From: Nemophila menziesii
Taxonomy: Eukaryota > Streptophyta > Magnoliopsida > Boraginales > Hydrophyllaceae
Assembly: GCA_029959085.1 (NCBI GenBank)
Contig: JARWIR010000018.1
Span: 1,364,001 to 1,428,000 of the forward strand
Direction: 5' to 3'
DNA: 64,000 nt
Shown here: positions 22,524 through 36,800 of the stretch, one piece after another
Numbering within the stretch: position 1 is the stretch's first letter
Layout of the letters: every line of letters starts with the position of its first letter
Translations under genes and position numbers: made by a program
Notes under the pieces: generated by a model
What the model saw: only the letters and a program-made list of their open reading frames with translations
Told to the model about the DNA's origin: nothing
Databases searched by the model: none

Positions 22524-24829
22524 CTATAAGTATGATCCTTTATTTTAGGAAATTTAGATTTTAAATTTAATAACTCATATATAATCATTAATCATTTACA
22601 CAACAATTATTTTCTAATTCAAGAACTCTTTGATCTACTTAAAATTAGGAAGACAACATATCGTACATCTCCAAATCCACAATTGTTTACCAGATCTATA
22701 TCAGCGACGGATGTGGTTTAGCTAATCATGACTTTATATAATATTATAAATTATTTTTAAATATTGTAAAATTAACTACAAAATTATTGGAATACCATGT
22801 ATACGTATTAGGGAATATAATAATAGACTATACAATAATTGGTACTTTATTTACAAAATAATTTTAGTTGGTCGATACCATATATAAGTATTATGTGTAG
22901 ATTAAAATACTATCTAATCCTTATCAAAATCTAAAAAAAGATTATTTCTTTACTCTTCAAATGAAAGTAATATGTACATTAACAATAAGTCTAATATTAT
23001 ATTTTAGGAATATAATTTTTTTATATATTAGCTGGTTATATATTAATTAGTTGTTCACACAACAATTAATTTCTAACTTAAGAACACTTTGATCGGATTA
23101 TCAGACAATTTAATCTAAACCAAACTTGGTTTAATTAAATCAAGTCGGATTTAAAAATTTGTTAAATTTTGGGTACTACAATTCTAAAGTCTAGCATGCA
23201 AGTTAAGAGGGAAAACCAACATTGGATAGTTCATGTGTGTGAAACTAATGTGCCATAGGGCATATGAGCAGTCAGACAGTGTGACGCTTATAGTTAAAAT
23301 TTGTCCAAGTTTCCTTTTGTTTTTTATCTATATGAACAATACAATGACCCCAACTTAATCTTGGAAAAATATTAGAGATACACATTGAGAGGTGCATTCA
23401 CAATGACTATTCGGTCCTTATTTTGAAATTACATAATTATCAATAATCGATGGACAACTCAACTAATTAATCAATACATAGAAACTATGTGATATCTACA
23501 CAATGGATAATGTTGGTCTTCTTATTGATTTATTCAACATAATTTTAGGTTTTTCCCCAAATAATATATATTTGGTTGAACTATCAATATTCAGTTTTAT
23601 AACATCTAATATAGCATTCTTAGTATATGTTCTATTTATGAGTGATTTAAATTTAGATATTGTGTTAGAGTTAAGAAATTTTTAATTATACATGTAGTTA
23701 TAAGTTTCTTTTCTATGGGATCAATATTTTCATGAATTAATTATCAGTTATTTGTTTTCATATTGCACGATGACCATGATGATAAAATTTGTGTATAGAT
23801 GATGAATCTTAAATTATATGATTATAATTTTTTGAGATATGTTAGTCTAAACTTAATATAATTTTTTTTAAACTTAAAATAATATAAAATTAATTCAACA
23901 AGAATATTATTGAAAATATAAGTAAATATTTACAACATTCTTCATTAATATCGTAATCTTTAAATTGTTATATAATCATTGACCAAATTCTAAGTAAAAA
24001 TTATTTCCCTAGATAGTGGATAAATTCCTCAGGCAAAATTAATATATAAGTATGATCTTTTATTTTAGGAAATTTGGATTTTAAATTTAATACCTCATAA
24101 ATCTTTATTAGTCATTTACACAACAATTATTTTCTAATTTAAGAAACTCTTTGATCTACTTAAAAGTAGGATGACACAAATCCGAATCAAGAAAAAATAA
24201 TCAAATTTATATCCATTTTTATCATATCTGTATCCGTAGAGGATGCGGTTTAGCTGCGGTTAGTCTTCATCCCCAATCACGAATTTAAATAATATTATAA
24301 ATAATTTTTAAATATTATAAATTGACTACAGAATTAGTGAGATACCATATATACGTCTTAGGGAATATAGTAATAAATTAGACAATAATTGGTACTTTAT
24401 TTATGAAATAATTTTAGGTTGTCGATACCATATATAGGTATTAAGTATAGATTTTAAAAATACTATCTAATACTTATCAAAATCTAAAGAAAAGTTTATT
24501 TCTCTACTCTTCAAATGGAACTAATATGTACATTAATAATAAGTCTAATCTTATATTTTAGGAAATATTGATTTCAAATATATTAGTTGGTTATATATTA
24601 ATTAGCCATTCACACTCCAATAAATTTTTAATTGAAGAACACTATAATCGAATTAACAATTTAATCGAAAACAAACTTAATATAATTAAATCAATTCAGA
24701 TTTATTAAATTTTTGGTACGACAATTCTAAAATCTAGCATGCATGTTAAGAAATAAAAGAAACATTGGAAATAGTTCATGTGTTTGAAACTAATGTGCCA
24801 TAGTGTATAAGTCTCGTTAAAATTTGACT

Positions 24830-26350
24830 AAGTTTCCTTTTGTTTCTAATTCTATATGAACAATACAATGACACCAACTTAAACTTGGAGAAATATTAGT
24901 GATACACCTTGATAGGTGCAATCACAATGACTATTGGGTCTTATTTTGAAAATACATAATTATCAATTATCGAAAGACATCTCTACTAATTAATGAAGGC
25001 ATAGAAACTATGTATAATATACACAATGGATAATGTTGGTCTTTATATTGATTTATTTAACATAATTTTGGGTTTATCGCCAATTAATATATATTTAGTT
25101 GAGCTATGCGTATTCAATTTTACAACATCTATATAGCATTCATAAGTACATTCTATTTTTGAGTGATTTAGATTTATATATTGTGTTAATGTTAAGAAAT
25201 TTTCAATTATACATGTAATTATAACTTTATTTTCTATGGATCAATATTTTCCATGGATTAATTATCATTTATTTGTTTAAGATTACACGACGACCATGAT
25301 GATAAATTTTTTATAAAGATGATAAATCTTAAATTATAAGATTATAATTTATTCAGATATGTTAATCTAAACTTTATATAATTATTTTAAAACTTAAAAT
25401 AATATATAATTAAATTAAAAAGAATATTATTTTAAAAAATATATATATATTTACAAGATTATTCATTAATATTGCATTCATTAAATCGTTATCTAGTCAT
25501 TGACCAAATTCTAAGTAAAAATTGTTTCCTTAAATAGTGGATAAATTCTTCAAGCGAAATTAATATATAAGTATGGTCCTTTATTTTAGAAAATTTAGAT
25601 TTTAAATTTAATAACTCATAAATAATCATTAGTCATTTACACAATAATTATTTTTTAATTCAAGAACTCTTTGATCAACTTTGATCAACTTAACAGTAGA
25701 ATGACAATAGATAGTACATATCCAAATCCAGAAAAAAAAAATCTATATCCATTAACAAGCGGATCTTAGAATTATTTAGCAAGATATGGTTTAGCCAATC
25801 ACGACGGTAAATAATATTATATATCATTTTTAGATATTATAAAATTAACTACATAATTAGTGGAATGCCATATATATGTATTAGGGAATATAGTAATAAA
25901 CTAGACAATAATTGGTACTTTATTTATGAAATAATTTTAGCCGGTTGATACCATATATAAGTATTATGTGTAGATTAAAATACTATCTAATCTTTATCCA
26001 TATCTAAAGAAAAGATTATTCTCTACTCTTCAAATGAAACTAATATTTATACTAACAATAAGTTTAATCTTATTTTAGTAAATATAGATTTTAAATATAT
26101 TAGCCGGTTATATATAAATTAGTCAATCACACAACAATTAATTTCTAACTAAAGAACACTTTGATCTGATAATTAGAAAATTTAATCTAAAACAAACTTA
26201 ATATAATTAAATCAATTCAGATTTATTAAATTTTGGGTACGACAATTCTAAAATCTAGCATGCATGTTAAGAAATAAAAGAAACATTGGAAATAGTTCAT
26301 GTGTTTGAAACTAATGTGCCATAGTGTATAAGTCTCGTTAAAATTTGACC
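24830..26350. repeat. Hybrid T8/T7 monomer from unequal exchange
   Basis: Its left part is T8-like: CAAGCGGATCTTAG near 25,757 and GCCGGTTGATACC near 25,938. Its right end is T7-like: ATATAATTAAATCAATTCAG after 26,199, then the TATAAGTCTCGTTAAAATTT end. The switch lies in the shared AAAACAAACTT at about 26,189-26,199. The hybrid shares an 8-bp deletion (GATTTATTAAAT) with the T7 just upstream that is absent from other blocks, so the duplication happened locally. Confidence 0.85.
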
Positions 26351-26954
26351 AAGTTTCCTTTTGTTTCTAATTCTATATGAACAATACAATGACACCAACT
26401 TAAACTTGGAGAAATATTAGTGATACACCTTGATAGGTGCAATCACAATGACTATTGGGTCTTATTTTGAAAATACATAATTATCAATTATCGAAAGACA
26501 TCTCTACTAATTAATCAAGGCATAGAAACTATGTATAATATACACAATGGATAATGTTGGTCTTTATATTGATTTATTTAACATAATTTTGGGTTTATCC
26601 CCAATTAATATATATTTAGTTGAGCTATGCGTATTCAATTTTACAACATCTATATAGCATTCATAAGTACATTCTATTTATGAGTGATTTAGATTTATAT
26701 ATTGTGTTAATGTTAAGAAATTTTTAATTATACATGTAATTATAACTTTATTTTCTATGGATCAATATTTTCCATGGATTAATTATCATTTATTTGTTTA
26801 AGATTACACGACGACCATGATGATAAATTTTTTATAAAGATGATAAATCTTAAATTATAAGATTATAATTTATTCAGATATGTTAATCTAAACTTAATAT
26901 AATTATTTTAAAACTTAAAATAATATATAATTAAATTAAAAAGAATATTATTTT

Positions 26955-26980
26955 AAAAAATATATATATATATATATATT
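26955..26980. repeat. TA run in a T8 monomer
   Basis: A (TA)n tract at a fixed position in T8. It is short in the hybrid unit (about 25,438), longer here, and longer still in block 1 (about 41,850-41,881) and block 2 (about 56,693-56,721). Copy-number slippage accounts for most of the length difference. Confidence 0.85.
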
Positions 26981-27923
26981 TACAAGATTATTCATTAATA
27001 TTGCATTCATTAAATCGTTATCTAGTCATTGACCAAATTCTAATTAAAAATTGTTTCCTTAAATAGTGTATAAATTCTTCAAGCGAAATTAATATATAAG
27101 TATGGTCCTTTATTTTAGAAAATTTAGATTTTAAATTTAATAACTCATAAATAATCATTAGTCATTTACACAATAATTATTTTTTAATTCAAGAACTCTT
27201 TGATCAACTTAACAGTAGAATGACAATAGATAGTACATATCCAAATCCAGAAAAAAAAATCTATATCCATTAACAAGCGGATCTTAGAATTATTTAGCAA
27301 GATATGGTTTAGCCAATCACGACGGTAAATAATATTATATATCATTTTTAGATATTATAAAATTAACTACATAATTAGTGGAATGCCATATATATGTATT
27401 AGGGAATATAGTAATAAACTAGACAATAATTGGTACTTTATTTATGAAATAATTTTAGCCGGTTGATACCATATATAAGTATTATGTGTAGATTAAAATA
27501 CTATCTAATCTTTATTTATATCTAAAGAAAAGATTATTCTCTACTCTTCAAATGAAACTAATATTTATACTAACAATAAGTCTAATCTTATTTTAGGAAA
27601 TATAGATTTTAAATATATTAGCTGGTTATATATAAATTAGTCAATCACACAACAATTAATTTCTAACTAAAGAACACTTTGATCTGATAATTAGAAAATT
27701 TAATCTAAAACAAACTTGTTATAATTAAATCAAGTCAGATTTAAAAATTTATTAAATTTTGGGTACTACAATTCTAAAGTCTAGCTAGTATGCAAGTTAA
27801 GAAAGAAAATCAGTATTGGCAATAGTTCATGTGTTTGAAACTAATGTGCCATACTGCATAAGGCATAGGCAGTGAGACAGTGTGGCACTTGTAGTTAAAA
27901 TTTGTCCAAGTTTCCTTTTGTTT

Positions 27924-30451
27924 TTTTGTTACATGGGAGACCAAAGGTCAGGAAAACAACATAAAAGCAATTAGGCTAGAACATCTTGGAATAACCCCAG
28001 GCTATAAATCAACGTAGACGTTTTTCAACCGAATCTATCCCTTGTGATTATACTTTATAACCCTCTAGGTGGGTCTATGTGGGTGCAAAAGGGCTCGTCT
28101 TGTGAAATTCCTCTATGTGTAAGCCAATCCGCACACTTATTCTTTTCTCTATACACCCCTTTAAATGAAAAATCCTTATTACGAGCCGCCAAACCTCTTA
28201 TCTAATTGAATTCCAAAATGATCTCACCTAACTCCCATGAGTCTACTTCCACCTCTAAGTCCTTGATTCCCATTTCCTCCACCATTTGTAGTCCTTCGTA
28301 ATGTTCAACGATCTCAACAACACCGGCCAATCCATGATTTATTCTCATCGAAAATCCGCACATCTAGTTTCCCTCTTTATCCCGGATTACATTTCCACCA
28401 CCTTCCATATTCCTCTATTTAGTAAGGCCTATTTGGTTTGGACCAACCAATCAAATTAACATATCTCATACTAGTTAGTGATTTACCCAAATTATTTTCC
28501 CAAGCCGTGATATAATTTTGAGCCCGGTAAATAGCATTCCGTAGAACCTCCTTACCATTGGGGAAGTTACAGCCCTTGAAAACCACATCATTCCGTTCTA
28601 CCAAAATTGTCTCAATTAATGTGTAAAAAATACGTTCCATATTTGCCAGAGAAAAGGCCAGTGTTTGATAAGTTTTTTGCCCACCAGTAGCTACTGATCT
28701 GTTCCAAGATAGGACTCTAAATGCATACACCCGTTACCAATGGTATATTCTTCATTTACATGGATTTCTAAGTTATGTGAACTGTCCATCCTTACAAATA
28801 AGGGGGAATGATACCTACATTGCGTTGATGGGCTGCTGCTGATCAACGGCTGCTGATAGTTGACGAACTGTTGCTGACTAGTGTCCTGAGTTGATGCAGG
28901 CCTGGTTCAGATGAAACTGGTAGCTGGAAACCGAGGGCCCCTGAAACGGCGAGATCCTGAGTTGATGCAGGCCTGGTTCAGATGAAACTGGTAGCTGGAA
29001 ACCGAGGGCCCCTGAAACGGCGAGACCCCCACTGTCCAACATGGATTGAAGCTCGTATTATGCATATTTGGCAAAGAACCCTTTAACAGTTGACCCAGAG
29101 AGTTAACAGTAATGTTTTCCATAATTGCATTCGAGGTCCCAGAAAGAAATGAATTATCACATAGGTTAGAAATAAAATTTCCACATATATCAGTGCCCCC
29201 AATACTCGCCTCTTTTTTAACTTCATCCCATATCCTGGCCACTACCACGCATGAACAATAACAAAATCCCCACTCTTGGAAAATTTATTTCTTGTAGCAA
29301 GACTCTCATGAATAACCCTCCAGACTAGCACTCTCGTTTTTTGGGGGAATTTAAGCTTCCATGCTTTGTCCCATGCCATAACCACCTCACTAACTATCCC
29401 CGACTGATTTAACAGTGTAGGCCCCATGAACCTCTAACATCCAATTGTTTCCATTCGAACACTAGAAAATTCGAGTAACTTGGATGGAGCAAGGAGGTGC
29501 TGAAAACTATCACAATCCCAAGGCCCATCGCTTGTAACATAATCACTAACTTGTCTGAATTTATCTGCTTCCTCCAAAGTACTTGTGACACGCTTAATCA
29601 AAGCCGAATCTCCTAACCAAACATCCAGCCAAAAGAAAACCCTCCGCCTATTATACGTAGACCATCGGGATCTCTGTCTAAGTACGAGAATACCTTCGAC
29701 AATGGTCCTAGGAATACACGAATCAATAGGTTTAGATGAATAGTGAAGAGCATTCGCCTTGAAATATTTCAGTCTCATAATAGTAGTCCATAAGGTGACT
29801 CGTGGTGTATCACTTTCCAACCCAACTTTCCTACTAGCATTATATTCATATCTTGCTAGACGGAAACCAAGTCCACCCACTCTTTTAGGTCTACACACGT
29901 CCTTTCAAGCAACCCAGTTAATGCGATTCAGTTCTTCCAATATACCACAAATAAATCACACTTGCATAATATACATAGGAATTGCGCGTAACACTAAGTG
30001 AGTAGAAGTTATCCGACCGCTAACGCCAAGAAGCTGCTTTTCCACTTCAAAAGTTTCTTCCTAAGCCCATTGATGAATTCACCATAAAAAGCTCTTGTCT
30101 TCTTCTGGAAAGGATGGTAACCCTAAGATATTTTCCCAAACCCTCTGATCCTTCTATAGCCGCTTCTGAAGGTAATACACGAAGTCATCCCTTCATCTCT
30201 ATTTTTCGAAAAATAGATAATGATTTATCTTTGTTGATCGTTTGCCCCGCATACAGAACATATCCAGCCAGCATATCCTGCAAAAGATCAAGATTATCAA
30301 AAGTGACTTCCACAAATAAAATGATATATATTATCAGCAGAAAATATATGAGAGATAAGAATCCCCCTTGAATTAAGCTGAAGAGCATGCCATGTACCCT
30401 CCACCACGAGTTGTTGTATAAGGATCCATAACCTTTCCATGCAAAAGATAA
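27924..30451 (-). mobile_element. 5'-truncated LINE in satellite block 0
   Basis: 2,528 bp, read right to left. It starts inside RT (a degraded box SADN where FADD is expected, then DMLAGYVLYAGQTINKDKS at about 30,190-30,290). The region MCRPKRVGGLGFR (29,898) follows, then zf-RVT (AWKLKFPQKTRVLVWRVIHE, about 29,370), an RNase H-like region and a T-run (poly(A) on its own strand) at the left end. The 16-bp target-site duplication AAGTTTCCTTTTGTTT lies at 27908-27923 and 30452-30467. Unlike the other copies it carries a 71-bp tandem duplication (28884-28954 and 28955-29025). Frames are broken throughout. It belongs to a different LINE family from the one at 1.6-8.1 kb. Confidence 0.93.
28884..29025. 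repeat. 71-bp tandem duplication inside the block 0 LINE
   Basis: Two identical adjacent copies starting TCCTGAGTTGATGCAGG. The block 1 and block 2 LINE copies have one. It accounts fully for the 29,742-bp versus 29,671-bp offsets on the two sides of this point when block 0 is compared with block 2. Confidence 0.95.
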
Positions 30452-30648
30452 AAGTTTCCTTTTGTTTCTTTACATATATAAACAATTCAAAGACCCCAAC
30501 TTAGTCTTGGACAAATATTAGTGATGCACCTTGAGAGGTGCAATCACAATGACTATTGGGTCATTATTTTGAAAATACATAATTATCAATTATCGAGAGA
30601 CAACTCAACTAATTAATCAAGACATAGAAACTATGTGATATCTACACA

Positions 30649-30831
30649 ATGGATAATGTTGGTCTTCTTATTGATTTATTCAACATAATTTTAGGTTTTT
30701 CCCCAAATAATATGTATTTGGTTGAGCTATCAATATTCAGTTTTATAACATCTAAAATAGCATTCTTAGCGTATGTTCTATTTATGAGTGATTTAAATTT
30801 AAATATTGTGTTAGAGTTAAACAAATATTAA
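30649..30831 (+). other. Recurrent open frame of about 60 codons in satellite monomers
   Basis: A hydrophobic 60-codon frame starting MDNVGLLIDLFNIILGFSP sits at the same place in many monomers: 23503, 30649, 39931, 45517 and 60320, with 65-codon versions at 33691, 48544 and 63362 and a 57-codon version at 35266. It is broken in others, by a stop near 32,230 and near 54,940, by 1-bp deletions in the T6- and T8-type units, and by loss of ATG in T5 (36,829). No ribosome-entry or promoter evidence is visible, and I recognise no family. It is most simply a conserved part of a non-coding monomer. The alternative is a remnant of a small membrane-type protein in the ancestral unit. Confidence 0.3.
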
Positions 30832-33800
30832 TCATACATGTAGTTATAAGTTTCTTTTCCATGGATAAATATTTTTCAAGAATTATTTATCAGTTATTTG
30901 TTTCCATATTGTGCGATGACCATGCTGATAAAATTTGTGTAAAGATGATGAATATTAAATTATATGATTATATTTTTTTGAGATATGTTAGTCTAAACTT
31001 AATATAATTTTTTTTAAACTTAAAATAATATAAATTAAATCAACAAGAATATTACTTTAAAATATAAATATTTACAAGATTACTCATTAATATTGCAATA
31101 ATTAAATCATTATCAAATCATTGACCAAATTCTAATTAAAAATCATTTTCCTAAATAGTGGATATATTCCTTAAGCAAAATTAATATATAAGTATGAAAA
31201 TTTATTTTAGGAAATTTAGATTTTAAAATTTATAGCTTATAAATCATCATTAGTCATTTACATAACAATTATTTTCTAATTCAAGAACTCTTTGATGTAC
31301 TTAAAAGTACGATGACAACAGATCGTATATATCCAAATCTAGAAAAAATAATCAAATCTATATTCATTAACCATCGGATTTTAGAATTATATGCCAGTAT
31401 TAACGACGGATGCGGTTTAGCTAGCGGTTAGTGTGCTATCCCAATCATGGCTTTAAATAATATTATAAATTATTTTTAAGTATTATTCAAATTAACTACA
31501 AAATTAGTGGGATACCATATATACGTTTTAGGCGATATAGCAATAAACTAGACAATAGTTGGTACTTTATTTGTGGAATAATTTTAGTTGGTCGATACCA
31601 TGCATATATGAGTAAAATACTATCTAACCTTATCCAAATCTAATGAAAAGTTTATTTCTCCACTCTTCAAATGAAACCAATATGTACACTAACAATAAGT
31701 CTAATCTTATATTGTAGGAAATATAGATTTTAAATATATTAGGTGGTTATATATTAATTAGCCATTCACACAACAATTTATTTCTAACTGAAGAACACTT
31801 TGACAGGATTATTAGACCATTTAATCTAAGAATTTGTTAAATTTTAGTTACAACAATCCTAATATCTAGCATGCAAGTTAAGAAAGAAAACCAACATTGG
31901 CAAAAGTTCACGTGTGTGAAACAAATGTGCCATAGTGCATAGGGCTAGTGATATAGTGTGTCACTTGTATTTAAAATTTATCCAACTTTCCTTTTGATCT
32001 TTATCTGTATGAGCAATACAATGACCCAAACTTAATCTTAGATAAATATTAGTGATACACTTGAGAGGTGCAATCGCAATGACTATTGGGTCCTCATTTT
32101 GAAAATACATAATTATCAATTATCAAGGGACATCTCTACAAATTAATACCGACATAGAATCTATGTGATATCTACACGATGGATAATGTTGGTCTTCATA
32201 ATGATTTATTCAACATAATTTTGGGTTGATCCCCAGTTAATATATATTTAGTTGAGCTATCAATATTCAAATTTACAAAATCTTATATAGCATTCTTAGG
32301 ATACTCTCTATTTATGAGTGATTTAAATTTAAATATTGTGTTAAAGTTAAGATATATTTAATAATACATGTAGTTATAACTTTCTTTTTAATGAATCAAT
32401 ATTTTCGAAGAAGTAATTATCAGTTAATTGTTTCTAGATTACACGATGACCATGATGATAAAAATTAGTATAAAGATGACGAATGTTAAATTATAACATT
32501 ACAATTTCTTGAGATATGTTAGTCTAAATTTAATATAATTTTTTAAAACTTAATATAATATAAAATTAAATTAACATAAATATTATTTTAAAATATATAT
32601 AAATATTTACAAGATTATTCATTAATATCATAATTATTAAATCATTATCTAATCATTGACCAAATTATAAGAAAAAATTATTTCCCTAGATAGTGGATAA
32701 AATCCTTAAGCAAAATTAATATATATGTATGATACTTTATTTTAGGAAATTTAGATTTTAAATTTAATAGCTCATAAATCATCATTAGTCATTTACCCAA
32801 CAATTATTTTCTAATTCAAGAAGTCTCTGATCTACATAAAAACAGATAGTACATATCCAAATTCAAACACAGTAATCAAATCTATATCCATTAACCATCG
32901 GATCTTAGAATTATTGATGTGGTTCTGCATCCCCAATCACGACATTAAACATTATTATAAATTATTTTTAAATATTATAAAATTAACTACAGAATTAGTG
33001 GGATACCATATATATGTATTAGGCAATTGTAATAAACTAGACAATAATTTGTACTTTATTTATGAAATAATTTTATTTGGTCGATACCATATACAAGTAT
33101 TATGTGTATATTAAAATACTATATAATCCTTATCTAATGAAAAGTTTATTTCTCTACTCTTCAAATGAAACTAATACGTAAACTAACAATAAGTTTAATC
33201 TTATATATTAGGAAATATAGAATTTAAATATATTAGCTGGTTATATATTAATTAGTAATTCACACAACAATTAATTTCTAACTGAAGAACTCTTTGATCG
33301 GATTATTAGACAATTTAACCTAAAGCAAACTTGTTATAATTAAATCAAGTCGAATTTAAAAATTTGTTAAATTTTGGGTACTACAATTCTAAAATCTAGC
33401 ATGCAAGTTAAGAAAGAAAACCAACATTGGCAATAGTTCATGTGTGAAACAAATGTGTCATAGTGCATAGGGCCACTAAGATAATGTGTCACTTCTAGTT
33501 AAATTTTGTCCAAGTTTCTTTTTGTTTCTTTATCTATATGAACAATACAATGACCCCAACTTAATCTTGTACAAATATTAGTGATACACCTTAAGAGGTG
33601 CAATCACAATGACTATTGGGTCCTCCCTCTGAAAATACATTATTATCAATTATCAATGGACATCTCTACTAATTAATCAAGACATAGAAATTGTGTGATA
33701 TCTACACAATGGATACTGTTGGTCTTCATATTGATTTATTCAACATAATTTTGGATTTATTCACAATTAATGTATATTTGGTTGAACTATCAATATTATT

Positions 33801-36800
33801 TTACAACATCTACATAGCATTATTAGGGTACGTTCTATTTATGAGTGATTTAAATTTATATATTGTGTTAAAGTTAAGAAATTATTAATTATACATGAGT
33901 TATAACTTTTTTTTTCTATAGATCAATATTTTTCATGAATTAATTATCAGTTATTTTTTTCAGATTAGACGATCACCATGATGATAAAACTTGTATAAAG
34001 ATGATGAATCTTAAATTATAAAATTAAAATTTCTTCAGTTATATTAGTCTAAACTTAATATAATTTTTTTAATAGTTAAAATAATATGAAATTAAATCAA
34101 GAAGAATATGATTTTAAAATATATATAATATTTACAAAATTATTCATTAATATCGCAATCATTAAATCGTTATCTAATCATTGACTAAATTGTAAGTAAC
34201 AATTGTTCCCCTAAATAGTGGATACATTCCTTAGGCGAAATTAATATATACGTATGATCCTTTATTTTAGGAAATTTAGATTTTAAATTTAATAGCTCAT
34301 ATATAATCATTAAACATTTACACAACGATTATTTTCTAATTCAAGAACTCTTTGATTTACTTAAAAGTTGGATGACAACATATATATCGTATATATCCCA
34401 ATCCAAAAAAATAATCAAATCTATATCCATTAACCATCAGATGTTATAATTATTTACCATATCCGTGACGGATGTTGTTTAGCAAATCACAACTTTAAAT
34501 AACATTATAAATTATTTTTAATATTATAAAATTAACTAAAAAATTAGTGGGATACCATATATACGTATTACGACATATAATAACAAACTAGACAATAATT
34601 GGTACTTTAATTACAAAATAATTTTAGTTGGTCGAGACCATATATAAGTATTATGTGTAGATTAAAATACTATCTAATCCTTATCCATATCTAAAAAAGA
34701 TTATTCCTCTACTCTTCAAGTGAAACTAATATGTACACTAACAATAAGTCTAATATTATATTTTAGGAAATATAGATTTTTTATATATTAGCTTGTTATA
34801 TATTAATTAGGCATTCACACAATAATTAATTTCTAACTGAAGAACACTTTGATCGGATTATTAGACAATTTAATCTGATACAAACTTATTATAATTAAAT
34901 CAAGTAGGATTTAATAATTTATTAAATTTTGGGTACTACAATTCTAAATCTGGCATGCAAGTTAAGAAAAAAAACCAAGATTAGCAATAGTTCATGTGTG
35001 TAAAACTAATATGCCATAGTGCATAGGGCCAGTGAGACAGTGTGAGACTTGTAGTTAAAATTTGTCCAAATTTCTTTTGTTTCTTTATCTATATGAATAA
35101 TACAATGACCACAACTTAATCTTGGACAAATATTAGTGATACACCTTGAGAGATGCAATCACAATGACTATTTATTCGTCATTTTGAAAATACATAATTA
35201 TCAATTATCGTGGGACAACTCAACTAATTAATCAAGACATAGAAACTATGTGATATCTACACAATGGATAATGTTGGTCTTCTTATTGATTTATTCAACA
35301 TAGTTTTAGGTTCTTCCCTAATTAATATATGTTTGGTTGAGCTATCAATATTCAGTTTTACAACATCTAATATAGCATTCTTAGTGTACACTCTATTTAT
35401 GAGTGATTTAAATTTAATTATTGTGTTAAAGTTATGAATATTTTTAATTATACATGTAGTTATAAGTTTATTTTCTATGGATCAATATTTTTCATGAATT
35501 AATTATCAGTTATTTGTTTTTAGATTGCACGATGACCATGATGACAAAATTTGTATAAAGATGATGAATCTTAAATTATATGATTATAATTTTTTGAGAT
35601 ATGTTATTCTAAACTAAATATAATTTTTGTAAAACTTAAAATAATATAAAGTTAAATAAAAATAATATTTTGTTAAATCATAAATAAATATTTACAATAT
35701 TCTTCATTAATATCGCAATCTTTAGATTGTTATCTAATCATTGACCAAATTCTAAGTAAAAATTATTTTTCTAAATTGTGGATAAATTCCTTAGGCAATA
35801 TTACTATATAAGTAAGATCCTTTATTATAGGAAATTTAGATTTTAAAATTAATAGCTCATAAATCTTTATTAGTCATTTAAAAACAATTATTTTCTAATT
35901 CAAGAACTCCTTGACCTACTTAAAAGTAGGATGACAACTGATCAAAAAAATAATCAAATTTATATCCATTTTTATCAGATCTATATCCGTAGCGGATGCA
36001 GTTTAGCTTAGCTGCGGTTAGTCTTCATCTGCAATCACGTTTTTAACTATTATTATAAATAACTTTTAATATTATAAAATTAACTACAAAATTAGTGGGA
36101 TATCATATACACGTATTAGGTAATATAGTAATAATCTTGACAATAATCGGTACTTTATTTATGAAATAATTTTAGTTGGTCGATACCATATATAAGTATT
36201 ATGTGTTGGATTTTGAAAATACAATCTAATACTTATCAAAATCTAAAGAAAAGTTTATTTCTCAACTCTTCAAATGGAACTAATTTGTACACTAACCATA
36301 AATATACTCTTATATTTTAGGAAATATAGATTTTAAATATATTAGTTGGTTATATTTTAATTAGCCATTCACACAATAATTAATTTCTAACTGAAGAACA
36401 CTTTGATCGAATTATTAGACAATTTAATCTAAAACAAATTTGCTATAATTAAATCAAGTCGGATTTAAAAATTTGTTAAATTTTGGGTACTACAATTCTA
36501 AAATAAATCATCCATGCTAAGAAAGAAAACCAACACAAGCAATAGTTCATGTGTATGAAACTAATGTTCCATGGTGCATAGGGCCAGTGAGACTATGGCA
36601 CTTATAGTTAAAATTTGTCCAAGTTTCCTTTTGTTTCTTCATATATATGAAAAATACAATGACCCAAACTAACTTAATCTTTGACAAATATTAGTGATCC
36701 AACTTGACAGGTGCAATCACAATAACTATTGGGTCCTTATTTTGAAAATACATAATTATCAATTATCAAGGGACATCTCTACTAATTAATAACCACATTG

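Larger units (their letters stand above)
22524..30451. repeat. Satellite block 0 (partial, with an extra monomer)
   Basis: The array edge falls inside a T6-type monomer (22524-23306), which also carries an internal deletion near 22,685. T7 (23307-24829), a hybrid T8/T7 unit (24830-26350) and T8 (26351-27907) follow, then the LINE. Its T7 keeps a 21-bp segment near 24,020-24,045 that the T7 copies of the next two blocks have lost. Confidence 0.88.

Noticed and set aside
29759..30371. Plus-strand frames inside the LINE copies (also at 44.6 and 59.4 kb)
   Set aside because: They are opposite-strand shadows of the minus-strand LINE ORF2 remnants.
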